Shown: one piece after another, positions 52,997 through 61,749 of the stretch | Layout: the number at the start of each line of letters is the position of its first letter | Numbering within the stretch: the stretch's first letter is position 1 | DNA from: Mesorhizobium escarrei | GTDB taxonomy: Bacteria; Pseudomonadota; Alphaproteobacteria; Rhizobiales; Rhizobiaceae | Length of the DNA stretch: 64,000 nucleotides | Assembly (NCBI RefSeq): GCF_935825525.1 | Contig: NZ_CAKXZT010000150.1 | Span: 1-64,000, forward strand | Direction: 5' to 3' | The notes under the pieces: generated by a model | Databases searched by the model: none | Told to the model about the DNA's origin: nothing | The model's input: only the letters and a program-made list of their open reading frames with translations | Made by a program: the position numbers and the translations under genes

Positions 52997-53511
52997 ACGC
53001 CGGAGCTCGCTTTCGTGGGGTCAAACTCCGCCGGTGCTTCGCCGCGCAGAGCACGCCACCCTAACCACAGGTAGCGGGCGATCACGGCGACCACGAAGAC
53101 GAGATAGATCGAGAACAGCCAGTCGAAGCGTATCTTGAGGTAGGCGGTGCTCTCGACCTTCATGAAGGTCACGTAGCTGAAGACGGCCGGAAAGGACCAG
53201 CCATAGAGCGCGACGAGAGCGATTGCGAAGGCAAGCGTCATTACCCGCCTAATGTCCGGACCGACTGTGGCGTAGAGGAGATCAAAACGGATTTCCTCTT
53301 CTTCACGAACGACGAACGCTGCGCCGAACAGCACAACCCAGATCCAGAGTACGACGGTGAGCTCGTTGCTCCAGCCGGTCGGCCAGTTGAGAAGGTAGCG
53401 AAAAGCAACCTGCAGCAGGAACGCGGCGAACATGGCGCCGATTGCGATGGCTATTGCGTTCTCGGCGCGTCGGTAGAGCCAGCCGCCGACCCTTCTCAAT
53501 CCCGGGTTCAT
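52993..53511 (-). CDS. TRAP transporter small permease (DctQ)
   Basis: 172 residues with four membrane segments (AIAIAIGAMFAAFLLQVAFRYLL, LTVVLWIWVVLFGAAFVV, LAFAIALVALYGWSF, LFSIYLVFVVAVIARYL). WSNELTVVLWIWVVLFGAAFVVREEEEIRFD is the DctQ core. Between binding protein and DctM. Confidence 0.92.
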   Translation of the reverse strand: MNPGLRRVGGWLYRRAENAIAIAIGAMFAAFLLQVAFRYLLNWPTGWSNELTVVLWIWVVLFGAAFVVREEEEIRFDLLYATVGPDIRRVMTLAFAIALVALYGWSFPAVFSYVTFMKVESTAYLKIRFDWLFSIYLVFVVAVIARYLWLGWRALRGEAPAEFDPTKASSGV

Positions 53512-53583
53512 GATGCCTCCCTAACGGGCGCCTGGCCAACGGGCCAGCCGGTCGCAAGCGGACCGGCCGGCGAGTTCGTCGCG

Positions 53584-54570
53584 TCAAAACGCGTTGATCT
53601 TGTCGACCATCCCGGCAGGCCATTCCCTGGCCAGGTCGGAGGCAAGATATTGCTCCTGCACATGCTTGCGGAATGCTGCGACATCGGGCTCGTAGATCTT
53701 CAGGCCCTTGCCCTTGAATGTTTCAACGAGTTCCTTCTCGCGCGTCAGGTGCTTCTCTGTCGAGAAGTCGATCGCCTTGTCCGCCGCGGCCTGGACCTTT
53801 GCCTGCTTCTCGGCCCCCATCTCGTCCCACACCTTCTTCGAGATGCTGAGAAGGTCGAAACCGACGAGGTGCGAGGTAAGTACGATCTGCGACATCACCT
53901 CGTAGAACTTCATGTTCTCGACGTTGGGCAGAGGGTTGTCCTGCCCGTCGATTGCGCCCGTCTGCAGCCCGGTATAGACCTCGGCGTAGGCCATGGGCGT
54001 CGGGTTTGCGCCGAGCGCCTGGCCGAGGAATTGCCAGGCGTCGCCACCCGGCATACGCAGCTTGATGCCTGCCATGTCGGCGGGAGTCTTGATTGCCTTG
54101 TCCGGCTTCAGGCCGACCTGGCGCAGGCCGAAATAGGTGGGGCCGAGCACCCTCACGCCGAGCTGGTCCTCGGTCATCCTCTTCAGCTCCGCACCGGCAT
54201 CGCTGGCAAAGAACGCTTTCACGTGCGCGGCGTCACGGAAAAGGTAGCCGGCAGTGACGATAGACCACGCCGGAATCTGCTTGGAGATGTCCTGCGGGGC
54301 AACGTTGCCCATCTCGAGGTTGCCGCGCTGGATGGCGACAAGTTCGGTGCCCTGCTTGAACAGGTTCCCGCCGTAATAACCCTCGAAGGCAAAGTCGTCC
54401 TTGATGGCGTCGGCGAACATTTTCATCATCTCGGCCCTGATGTCCTGTTCCGAGAACACGGCCGAGAAACGCAGCTTCGGTTTGTCCTGCGCGAAGGCGG
54501 GAACGGCGGTCCCGGCGGCGAGTGCGCCGGCGGCGACCATGAACAGGCGTCGGTTCATTTCAGCTTTCAT
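53584..54570 (-). CDS. TRAP transporter substrate-binding protein (DctP)
   Basis: 328 residues from ATG 54570 (GGGAGGAAA upstream). Signal peptide to about PAFAQ. RGNLEMGNVAPQDISKQIPAW, MAGIKLRMPGGDAWQFLGQALGANPTPMAYAEVYTGLQTGAIDGQDNPL is the DctP ligand-clasp region with the conserved Arg that binds the carboxylate. A ligand carboxylate is therefore expected. Confidence 0.92.
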   Translation of the reverse strand: MKAEMNRRLFMVAAGALAAGTAVPAFAQDKPKLRFSAVFSEQDIRAEMMKMFADAIKDDFAFEGYYGGNLFKQGTELVAIQRGNLEMGNVAPQDISKQIPAWSIVTAGYLFRDAAHVKAFFASDAGAELKRMTEDQLGVRVLGPTYFGLRQVGLKPDKAIKTPADMAGIKLRMPGGDAWQFLGQALGANPTPMAYAEVYTGLQTGAIDGQDNPLPNVENMKFYEVMSQIVLTSHLVGFDLLSISKKVWDEMGAEKQAKVQAAADKAIDFSTEKHLTREKELVETFKGKGLKIYEPDVAAFRKHVQEQYLASDLAREWPAGMVDKINAF

Positions 54571-54618
54571 GTCGATTTCCTCCCAGTGGTCTTCATGCAA
54601 CTACAGGCGTCATTGCCT

Positions 54619-55527
54619 TCATGCGGCAGCCTCGAAATGATCTGCCATGGCGCGGCGGTCGGCCTTGCGCCCGGTGAAGAGTTCGAATGCGCGGACGGCC
54701 TGATAGATCGCCATGCCGATGCCCGGCAGCGTTCTGCAGCCGATCGTACGGGCGTCGACCAACAACTCTGTTTCGGTCGGAAAGTAGATTATGTCGGCGA
54801 CCCATTTTTCGGCTGTCAGAAGAGCCGTGTCGAACGGTGTTCCGGGGTATTTCGCCATGCCCACCGGCGTCGTGTTGACGATGCCGTTGGCCATGCGCAC
54901 GGCTGCGGCCGGGTCCGGCCACGTCTCGACGCGACCGCCGAACAAGGCGCCCATGCGCGACGCAAGATCCGAGGCGCGACCGGGTTGACTGTCGAGGACG
55001 AACAGCCGGCCAACGCCCATTTGCATCAGCGCGTATGCGACTGCGGCGCCCGCTCCGCCGGCGCCGAACATTGCAACACATCCCATCGATGCGCCTGTCA
55101 TCGCCTCGCGAAAACTTTCCGCGAAACCCCAGCCATCGGTGTTGTGGCCTTCCTTGCGTCCGCCAGCAAAGACGACCGTATTCGCCGCGCCTATTGCGCG
55201 CGCTTCCGGCGACAGCGCATCGAGGACGGGAATGACAGCCTGTTTAAACGGATGAGTGACGTTGAGGCCGTGAAAGCCGGCAATTTCCGCCGCCGCGATC
55301 AAGTCGCCGATCGCCGCGTCCGGAAATCCGAGCCTATCGAAATCGAGCAAAAGGTACGAATAGCCGATGCCAAGGCGCCGGGCTTCACGCTCGTGCATGC
55401 CGGGAGTGCGCGAGGACTGAATGCCGCGTCCGACGAGGCCAATCACGACCTTTTCGCTGTCGCCGCTGGCGGCGCCCTGGTGCGCGTCGGCAAGACGGCA
55501 AAGGAGGTCGACAAGGCTGTCGCCCAT
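54619..55527 (-). CDS. Shikimate/quinate dehydrogenase (AroE-like)
   Basis: 302 residues. GLVGRGIQSSRTPGMHE, GLNVTHPFKQAVIPVLD (catalytic Lys), GHNTDGWGF (Asp) and FGAGGAGAAVAYAL (nucleotide site) are conserved. The Ser-Arg-Thr-Pro replacing the usual SxSPxxHN points to the catabolic shikimate/quinate dehydrogenase branch rather than biosynthetic AroE. GGGAGG about 16 bp upstream. First gene of the minus operon, divergent from tetR. Confidence 0.88.
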   Translation of the reverse strand: MGDSLVDLLCRLADAHQGAASGDSEKVVIGLVGRGIQSSRTPGMHEREARRLGIGYSYLLLDFDRLGFPDAAIGDLIAAAEIAGFHGLNVTHPFKQAVIPVLDALSPEARAIGAANTVVFAGGRKEGHNTDGWGFAESFREAMTGASMGCVAMFGAGGAGAAVAYALMQMGVGRLFVLDSQPGRASDLASRMGALFGGRVETWPDPAAAVRMANGIVNTTPVGMAKYPGTPFDTALLTAEKWVADIIYFPTETELLVDARTIGCRTLPGIGMAIYQAVRAFELFTGRKADRRAMADHFEAAA

Positions 55528-55647
55528 CTCCCGAAATTCCTCCCTGTGCGGACCGCCTCCCAGCCCAAATGCGGCAATTCCTGGATCGCCCTTGTGTTCA
55601 CGCCAAACGCGCCGGTAAATGAGCCTGTCGCGATTTGCGAATGATGT

Positions 55648-55661
55648 ACTAACTGGTTAGT
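55648..55661. promoter_or_regulatory. TetR operator, site 1
   Basis: Perfect palindrome ACTAAC-TG-GTTAGT in the 176-bp divergent promoter between the AroE-like gene and tetR. The same core recurs at 56436-56449. Confidence 0.65.
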
Positions 55662-55703
55662 TTAGTCAAATGCCGGCTGCGCCGGGGCGGGAACTCAAAC
55701 TGC

Positions 55704-56390
55704 ATGGCCGTGATCAAGAAGGAACGAAAGCCGAAGCCGGACGCGAGCACGACGCGTATCCAGGACCCTGAGGGCACGCGCCGCAACATCCTAGAGATCG
55801 CCTGCAAGGAGTTTGCCCTGAACGGCTTGTCGGGCGCGCGCATAGACGAGATTGCGGCGCGTACACGCTTCAGCAAGCGCATGATCTACTACTACTTCGG
55901 CGACAAGGAAGGCCTCTACCTGCGCGCGCTCGAGAACGCGTATCGCCAGGTGCGCGAGGGCGAGGCCCAACTTGATATCGAAGGTCTGCCCCCCGAGGCG
56001 GCCCTGACACACCTGGTGGAGTTCACGTTCGACCACCATCACCGACACGAGGAATTCATCCGCATGGTGATGATCGAGAACATCCATCACGGCCAATACC
56101 TCGAACAATCGGATGCGATCCGCGAACTGAACGTGACTGCGATCGACCACATCTCTCGCATCTATTCACGCGGTGTCGAAGAGGGGGTCTTCCGGCCGGG
56201 GCTCGACGCGGTCGAACTCCATTGGCAGATAAGCGCGCTGTGCTTCTTCAACGTTTCCAATCGCACCACCTTTTCGATGATCTTCGGACGCGACTTCGGC
56301 GCGCCGGCACAACTCGAGCGGCTCAAACGCAACAGCGTCGAGATGCTGTTGCGTTTTGTCGCGAAGGACGAAGCTGCCGCAGAACGTTGA
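55704..56390 (+). CDS. TetR/AcrR family regulator of the shikimate module
   Basis: 228 residues; a Lys/Pro-rich N-terminal tail of about 22 residues, then the HTH (TRRNILEIACKEFALNGLSGARIDEIAARTRFSKRMIYYYFGDKEGLY). The rest is a helical ligand domain. Two identical-type palindromes, before this gene and before the next one, suggest it represses the divergent TRAP operon, itself and the dehydratase gene, with a shikimate-pathway intermediate as inducer. Confidence 0.9.
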   Translation: MAVIKKERKPKPDASTTRIQDPEGTRRNILEIACKEFALNGLSGARIDEIAARTRFSKRMIYYYFGDKEGLYLRALENAYRQVREGEAQLDIEGLPPEAALTHLVEFTFDHHHRHEEFIRMVMIENIHHGQYLEQSDAIRELNVTAIDHISRIYSRGVEEGVFRPGLDAVELHWQISALCFFNVSNRTTFSMIFGRDFGAPAQLERLKRNSVEMLLRFVAKDEAAAER

Positions 56391-56435
56391 GCGCGCCGAA
56401 ACTTGCGATGCTGGCAGCGCTGCCTTAGTGTATGT

Positions 56436-56449
56436 ACGAACTGGTTCGT
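56436..56449. promoter_or_regulatory. TetR operator, site 2
   Basis: Perfect palindrome ACGAAC-TG-GTTCGT; same 14-bp layout as site 1 (AC[T/G]AAC TG GTT[A/C]GT). It lies 27 bp upstream of the GGGAGGAGG of the dehydratase gene and inside the longer open frame, which argues against the ATG at 56432. Confidence 0.65.
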
Positions 56450-56476
56450 TCACAACAAACCAGGGAGGAGGCGCGT

Positions 56477-58369
56477 CTGAAGACTTCGATCGCGACGGTG
56501 TCGATCGCCGGTAACTTGGCGGAGAAATTCGCGGCAATTTCCGCCGCGGGCTTCGACGGTGTTGAAATCTTCGAGAACGATTTCCTCGCCTTTGACGGCT
56601 CACCGCGCGACGTCGGCCGAATGGCTGGTGACACAGGTCTGACCATAACGCTCTTCCAGCCGTTCAGGGATTTTGAGGGTTTGCCGGAGCCGCAGCGCAA
56701 CCGCGCCTTTGATCGTGCCGAGCGCAAGTTCGACGTCATGCAGGAACTCGGCACCGACCTGATGCTGGTATGCTCGTCGGTGTCGCCCGTCTCGCTTGGC
56801 GGGATCGACCGGGCGGCCATGGACTTTCACGAGCTTGGCGAGCGCGCCGCCAAACGCGGTCTGCGCGTCGGCTACGAGGCATTGGCCTGGGGGCGTCACG
56901 TCAACGATCATCGCGATGCGTGGGAAATCGTGCGCAGGACTGACCATCCCAACGTCGGGCTGGTTCTCGACTCCTTCCACACGCTGGCCCGCAGGATTGA
57001 ACTCGGCTCCATCCGTTCGATACCCGCTGACAAGATCTTCATTGTCCAACTCGCCGACGCGCCGCTGATCGAAATGGACTTGCTCTATTGGAGCCGACAC
57101 TTCCGCAACATGCCAGGCGAAGGTGATCTGCCGATGCGACAGTTCATGCAGGCGGTCGCGGCAACCGGTTATGACGGCTATCTGTCGCTCGAGATTTTCA
57201 ACGACCAGTTCCGTGGCGGGTCGGCAAAGGCGATCTCGGTCGACGGACGGCGTTCGCTCGTATGGTTGATGGATCAGGTGCGGCGTGAAGAACCGGCACT
57301 TGAAATGGCCATCCCGCCAATGCCCGACCGCATCGGGGTTGGAGGGGTCGAGTTCATCGAGTTCGCGGCCGATCGCCAGGACGCAGGACAGCTTGGATCG
57401 CTGTTGCGCATGCTCGGCTTTGTCGAGGCCGGTCGGCACGTCTCGAAGGAGGTCACGCTCTACCGCCAGGGCGAGATCAATATTGTCATCAATACCGAGC
57501 GGCAGGGCTTTGCCCATTCTTTCTTTGTTGTCCATGGCACGTCGGCATACGCGATGGGCCTGAAGGTCGAGGACGCCGCCGCCACGGTTGCGCGCGCCGA
57601 GGCGCTGGGCGCCGAGATCTTTCACCAGCGGGTCGGGCCCGGCGAGTTGTCGATCCCGGCGATCCGCGGCGTCGGCGGCGGACTGATCTACTTCCTCGAT
57701 GCCAAGACCGACCTGGCAAAGGTCTGGGACATAGAGTTCACGCCGGTCACGTCGGCAAGTTCCGGCAATGGCGTCGACCTCACCCGTATCGATCATGTCG
57801 GGCAGACGATGGCACAGGAAGAGATGCCGAGCTGGCTGCTGTTCTATGTCTCGATCTTCAGGACGACCAAGACCCCAATGGTCGACATCGTCGATCCGGC
57901 CGGCCTCGTGCGCAGCCAGGTCATCGAAGGTCTGGACAAGCGCTTCCGCCTCACGCTGAACGGCGCCGAGAGTCACCGCACCCTGGCCGGCCATTTCATC
58001 GCCGAAACCTTTGGTTCCGGCGTCCAGCATCTGGCACTCGCGACGGATGACATCTTTGCAACGGCGGCGAAGCTGCAGGCCAACGGCTTCGAACCACTTC
58101 AGATATCGATGAACTACTACGACGACGTAGAAGCGCGCTTCGGTTTGGATCCGGAGGTCGCCGATCGGTTACGCTCAGCCAACATCCTTTATGACCGTGA
58201 CGACAACGGCGAATTCTTCCAGCTCTATGCGCCGACATTCGGAGAGGGTTTCATTGTCGAGTTCGTTGAACGGCGCGGCGCGTATGCAGGATATGGTGCG
58301 CCGAACGCACCATTCCGCATTGCCGCGCAAAAACGGCTGATGCGGCCCAAAGGAATGCCAAAGCTATGA
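56477..58369 (+). CDS. 3-dehydroshikimate dehydratase, fused to HPPD-like domain
   Basis: About 630 residues. N-terminal xylose-isomerase-like TIM barrel (residues about 1-275: SIATVSIAGNLAEKFAAISAAGFDGVEIFENDFLAF, LVLDSFH, YLSLEIFND) with metal ligands typical of QuiC/AsbF dehydratases. C-terminal two vicinal-oxygen-chelate domains like 4-hydroxyphenylpyruvate dioxygenase. It converts 3-dehydroshikimate to protocatechuate. The native start is probably CTG 56477: GGGAGGAGG sits 5 bp upstream and homologues begin MKTSIATVSI exactly here. The ATG at 56432 would put the operator inside the gene. Confidence 0.88.
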   Translation: MKTSIATVSIAGNLAEKFAAISAAGFDGVEIFENDFLAFDGSPRDVGRMAGDTGLTITLFQPFRDFEGLPEPQRNRAFDRAERKFDVMQELGTDLMLVCSSVSPVSLGGIDRAAMDFHELGERAAKRGLRVGYEALAWGRHVNDHRDAWEIVRRTDHPNVGLVLDSFHTLARRIELGSIRSIPADKIFIVQLADAPLIEMDLLYWSRHFRNMPGEGDLPMRQFMQAVAATGYDGYLSLEIFNDQFRGGSAKAISVDGRRSLVWLMDQVRREEPALEMAIPPMPDRIGVGGVEFIEFAADRQDAGQLGSLLRMLGFVEAGRHVSKEVTLYRQGEINIVINTERQGFAHSFFVVHGTSAYAMGLKVEDAAATVARAEALGAEIFHQRVGPGELSIPAIRGVGGGLIYFLDAKTDLAKVWDIEFTPVTSASSGNGVDLTRIDHVGQTMAQEEMPSWLLFYVSIFRTTKTPMVDIVDPAGLVRSQVIEGLDKRFRLTLNGAESHRTLAGHFIAETFGSGVQHLALATDDIFATAAKLQANGFEPLQISMNYYDDVEARFGLDPEVADRLRSANILYDRDDNGEFFQLYAPTFGEGFIVEFVERRGAYAGYGAPNAPFRIAAQKRLMRPKGMPKL

Positions 58370-59202
58370 CGGATATGAACTTTGCTCGCATTAATGGCGC
58401 GACGATCCACTACCGGCATCGTCCCACAGCTGGCAGGCCGACGGTCGTCTTCGCGAACTCGCTCGGCACGGATATGCGCATCTGGAACGAGGTCGAGCGA
58501 AGGCTCGCCGACGACTGTGCGTTCGTTGCGTTTGACAAGCGCGGACACGGCCTGAACGAACTGGGTGGCGCGCCACAAACAATCAAGACCCATGCGACGG
58601 ACCTTGCGGGGCTGCTCGACCATCTTGGCGTAAAGCGCGCGGTGATTTGCGGGCTTTCGATCGGCGGCGTCATTGCGCAATGCCTTTACAAGACGCGGCC
58701 GGATTTGATCGAGGGGCTGACCCTTTGCGATACGGCAGCGAAAATCGGTACGCCCGAGATGTGGAACGGGCGCATCAACGCGGCCCTGTCGGAGGGCATC
58801 GCGAGCTTTGCCGACGACGTGATGCGAAAATGATTCACGCCGGATTTCCATAAGAATCGCAGCGAGGACCTGGCGGGTTATAAAACGATGCTGACGCGCC
58901 AGGATCCGGCCGGCTACGCTGCTGCCTGCGCGGCTGTCCGCGAAGCCGATTTCACTTCTACGACCGCCGCGATCAAAGTGCCGACACTCTGCATTGTCGG
59001 CGATCAGGACGGATCGACGCCGCCTGAACTGGTGGAATCGCTGGCCCGCTCAATCCCCGCCGCACGGTTCGAGGTCATCGCCGGTGCGGGCCACATTCCC
59101 TGCGTCGAGCAGCCGGAAAGGCTCGCCGGGCTGATCCGTGGGCTCTATGTAGCTGCGCCCCACCCATGCGCGCCTATAACACGAAGAAGTCGTCCACTGT
59201 GA
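58366..59202 (+). pseudogene. pcaD: 3-oxoadipate enol-lactonase gene (pcaD-like) interrupted by an in-frame TGA
   Basis: Alpha/beta hydrolase: FANSLGTDMRIWNEVE, FDKRGHG, ICGLSIGGVIAQ (nucleophile Ser), then a TGA at 58831-58833, then FTPDFHKNRSEDLAGYK, VPTLCIVGDQDGSTP (Asp) and AGAGHIPCVEQPE (His). Both halves are in the same frame, and enol-lactonases have Trp before FTP, so TGG to TGA is the simplest explanation. The catalytic Ser lies before the stop and Asp and His after it, so the short product would be inactive. It overlaps the dehydratase stop by 4 bp and the RTX gene by 29 bp. Confidence 0.8.
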
Positions 59203-60679
59203 GGAATGTGCTCGGGTCCACGGCTGCAAACTTGACAGTCGCCGCTCCTCCTGCCCCGTCGACATCGAACAGCAGATCACCGGTCTGCTTGTCGTAAACG
59301 ATGTGGTCGTTGTCATCCATGGCGTGCTTGCCGACGACGAAAACCGCAGCGGAAAGCGAGCCGGCCGACAGCCCGACGAATGCGGAGCTGTCCAGCCAGA
59401 ACACATCGTCGAGCGCATTGAAGTCTTCTATCCGGTCGTAGTTCGCCGGCCCAAGTGCGTCGAACACGAAGACATCCCTGCCCGCCTCGCCGGCCAGCCG
59501 GTCGCGGCCGGCGCCGCCATTGAGGATGTCGTCGCCAGCACCACCTCGCATGTCGTCGGAGCCGGCGCCGCCGTCGAGGACGTCGTCGCCAGTGTCACCG
59601 CGGACGCCGTCTGCGCCCTCACCTCCGCTGATCTCGTCATCGCCAGCGCCGCCCTTCAGCCAATCGGTGCCCGCGCCTCCAATGATGTCGTCGGCGCCCG
59701 CGCCGCCGAACAGCTGGTCGTGGCCGGCACCGCCGTCGAGCGTATCGTTGAACGGGGTGCCGCTGATGCGGTCGCCCCCGCCCAGCGCGGCGACGAGCAC
59801 GGCATGATCATGGCTTGCGTAGCTCGCGACGTTTTTGGCGTCGGTCAGGGTAATGGATTCGGCAGGCGGAGTGACCGTGATCGTAATCGTCGCCACATTG
59901 CTGTTGCCCTGGCCATCCGTAGCGTAAACCGTAAAGCTGTCGGTGCCGATGAAGCCGGCGTCCGGTGTGTAGTCGAACAGGTTTCCGCTCAGAAAATCCG
60001 CATGATAGTGCAGGGTAGTGCCATAATGACCCTGGTGAAACGGGTAGTAGTTGCCGTCGAAACTCGTCTCCTGCTCCAGGGTGCCGCTGTCCGGCCCGTC
60101 CAAGACGATAAAGTTCAAGAGATCGTAGTCGGCATCTGTCGCGCTGAACTTGACGTCGTCGAGAGATTGCGCCTGCGAAATCGACAATTCCAGGTCGGCA
60201 ACGGTGGGCGCGTGATTAACGAAAGTGTCGGACTGAAGCACGCCCCCTTTCAAGATGATCTGGTGCTGACCGTATTGGGTGTTTTCGCCGCCGAAATATT
60301 CGTTCGCCCCGATCCATGTCACCGTGAGGTCGTCGGGGCTGTCGGCGCTGATCGAGACGATCCGGACCGACTGGAAGGCCGCCTGGTCGGACACGGTGCG
60401 GAGAAAATTGCCTTCGTTGTCGAAGACCTGCGTTTCCACTGTCGTCCAGGTTTCGGTCCTGCCCTCGTGGGTGAAGCTGGTGATGGTGAAGAAGCCGTCG
60501 AAGACATCGACCGAAGCTAGTTCGATCCCACCGAAGGGGAAATCCGGCTTTGCGCCTATCGGTCCGATTACGTCGCCGTCTGTTTCCGTAATGCTGAAAA
60601 GGACCGAGTCAGGGGTCGGATTGGGATTCTCGGGTTCGTTCCATACGATGAGTTCACTGCCATTGCTTAAGATCGGCAT
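59174..60679 (-). CDS. RTX calcium-binding protein with cadherin-like domain
   Basis: 501 residues from ATG 60679. N-terminal repeat domain (about 1-170), then a cadherin/Ig-like domain (NHAPTVADLELSIS...FDYTPDAGFIGTDSFTVYATDGQGNSNVATITITV), then about ten GGxGxDxux nonapeptides (GGAGHDQLFGGAGADDIIGGAG), and a C-terminal FLTVDDFFVL tail typical of type I secretion signals. Probably an extracellular or surface protein, folded by calcium. No secretion genes are nearby. Not co-oriented with any neighbour. Confidence 0.85.
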   Translation of the reverse strand: MPILSNGSELIVWNEPENPNPTPDSVLFSITETDGDVIGPIGAKPDFPFGGIELASVDVFDGFFTITSFTHEGRTETWTTVETQVFDNEGNFLRTVSDQAAFQSVRIVSISADSPDDLTVTWIGANEYFGGENTQYGQHQIILKGGVLQSDTFVNHAPTVADLELSISQAQSLDDVKFSATDADYDLLNFIVLDGPDSGTLEQETSFDGNYYPFHQGHYGTTLHYHADFLSGNLFDYTPDAGFIGTDSFTVYATDGQGNSNVATITITVTPPAESITLTDAKNVASYASHDHAVLVAALGGGDRISGTPFNDTLDGGAGHDQLFGGAGADDIIGGAGTDWLKGGAGDDEISGGEGADGVRGDTGDDVLDGGAGSDDMRGGAGDDILNGGAGRDRLAGEAGRDVFVFDALGPANYDRIEDFNALDDVFWLDSSAFVGLSAGSLSAAVFVVGKHAMDDNDHIVYDKQTGDLLFDVDGAGGAATVKFAAVDPSTFLTVDDFFVL

Positions 60680-60973
60680 CCTGTCTCTTCCTTGCCTTTG
60701 CGCCGGACGTGCTGCGGATGCCCCCAATTCCAACGGTAACATGCTACGCGAGACGGATCGGTGACAACCCAGCCGCCCTTCGCCTTCTTCGAATGTGGTT
60801 AATTCTGTTTCTCGGCCGCGGGAGGTTCTCTCTTCACAGGGGGCCTTGGCTTTGAAGTGTGGTGGCGTGGACAGTCGCTGTTCTGACGACAGTGTTTTTT
60901 ATTACGCAGGCGAAGACGGATCAGTTGCAGTCACCATGCCGTTTGGTCGCGGCAACTTTACCACCTGCTTTCG

Positions 60974-61199
60974 AAGCCGATTCACGTCGGCAAGATCAGG
61001 CACAGGGATCAGGTCTACGAAGGAGAGCGCGAGCCGATCGTCACGTCGGCCACATTCGAGGCGGCCCAGGCACTCCTCGCCTCTCAAGCGCCGCTGCGGC
61101 GAAGCCAATCCAATGTCACGCAACCTCATCTGCTCACCGGGCTGCTGTTCGATGAAGCCGGCGAAAAATTGCGATCGGGTTCATGCCAACACCGCGGCG
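60974..61199 (+). pseudogene. Large serine recombinase fragment
   Basis: Translation from 60974 reads KPIHVGKIRHRDQVYEGERE, PIVTSATFEAAQALLASQ, then LLTGLLFDEAGEKLRSGSCQHRG. This is the recombinase/zinc-ribbon middle segment of large serine site-specific recombinases. The resolvase N-terminus and the coiled-coil C-terminus are absent, so it is a dead remnant of an integrative element. Confidence 0.65.
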
Positions 61200-61489
61200 T
61201 CTCAGCCAAGTGTTGCGGGCAACCCGCCGCTAACCTACGGAAATGTCGAAGCTATCCTGAGACGGAATGAAAACCGGTCGCGGCGACAGGAATGTCCGAA
61301 CCGGCAACCAGGACGATAGTCCGGTTCGGGACGCATTCCGGCCTTTCATTCTGGAGATCCGCGTGTCCGCGGGTCATAACTTCCGCAAGCGTCGCGTCGA
61401 TCGGTGTCGGTGCGCCGCCGAGCGACGCAAGCCACGCACTGTCGGGATTCTGTGCGAGCGAATCTTATTTCGTGATCACACCTATGACC

Positions 61490-61600
61490 ACCTCGAGCGG
61501 TCGGTGAGCGCCTCCAGGCCATCATCCTTGTAGCGATTGAAGATCCGCGGCGACATAGAGGATGCACGCGGCACTGCAGTCCAGCCGCAGCCGCGCATCA
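61490..61600 (-). pseudogene. Transposase-like HTH relic
   Basis: On the minus strand RIFNRYKDDGLEALTDRSR matches the end of the helix-turn-helix region of IS481/IS630-like transposases (RYxxxGLxGLxDRSR). No catalytic part remains and no terminal repeats were found. Short similarity only. Confidence 0.4.
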
Positions 61601-61677
61601 TGTCATTATGGGCAGCAGCGACCGACATCAGCACCGCCGGCCACACCGGCGCGCTCTGCGCCTGGCGGAGATGTCGT

Positions 61678-61735
61678 CTAGAAATAACCGAGAACGGATT
61701 TGACCTCGAGATACTCCAAGATGGCCATCGAGGAC
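61678..61735 (-). pseudogene. Aldehyde dehydrogenase C-terminal tail relic
   Basis: Minus-strand SSMAILEYLEVKSVLGYF followed by a stop matches the very C-terminus of aldehyde dehydrogenases (xxxEYxxxKxV). It starts about 14 bp after the enolase gene stop. Probably the remains of a semialdehyde dehydrogenase once in this operon. Only 18 residues, so tentative. Confidence 0.35.
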
Positions 61736-61749
61736 GCAACAAGGATCGT

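Larger units (their letters stand above)
60680..61749. other. 1070-bp region of relics, no intact gene
   Basis: Between the RTX gene and the enolase-superfamily gene. Contains a serine recombinase relic (60974-61199), a transposase-like relic (about 61490-61600, minus) and an aldehyde dehydrogenase C-terminal relic (61678-61735, minus). The rest is unassigned. A deletion and insertion hot spot. Confidence 0.6.

Noticed and set aside
53650..55644. 664-codon plus-strand frame across dctP and the AroE-like gene
   Set aside because: Shadow of two well-supported minus-strand genes; no motif.
59303..60520. 405-codon plus-strand frame opposite the RTX gene
   Set aside because: Produced by the repetitive GGxGxD codons read backwards.
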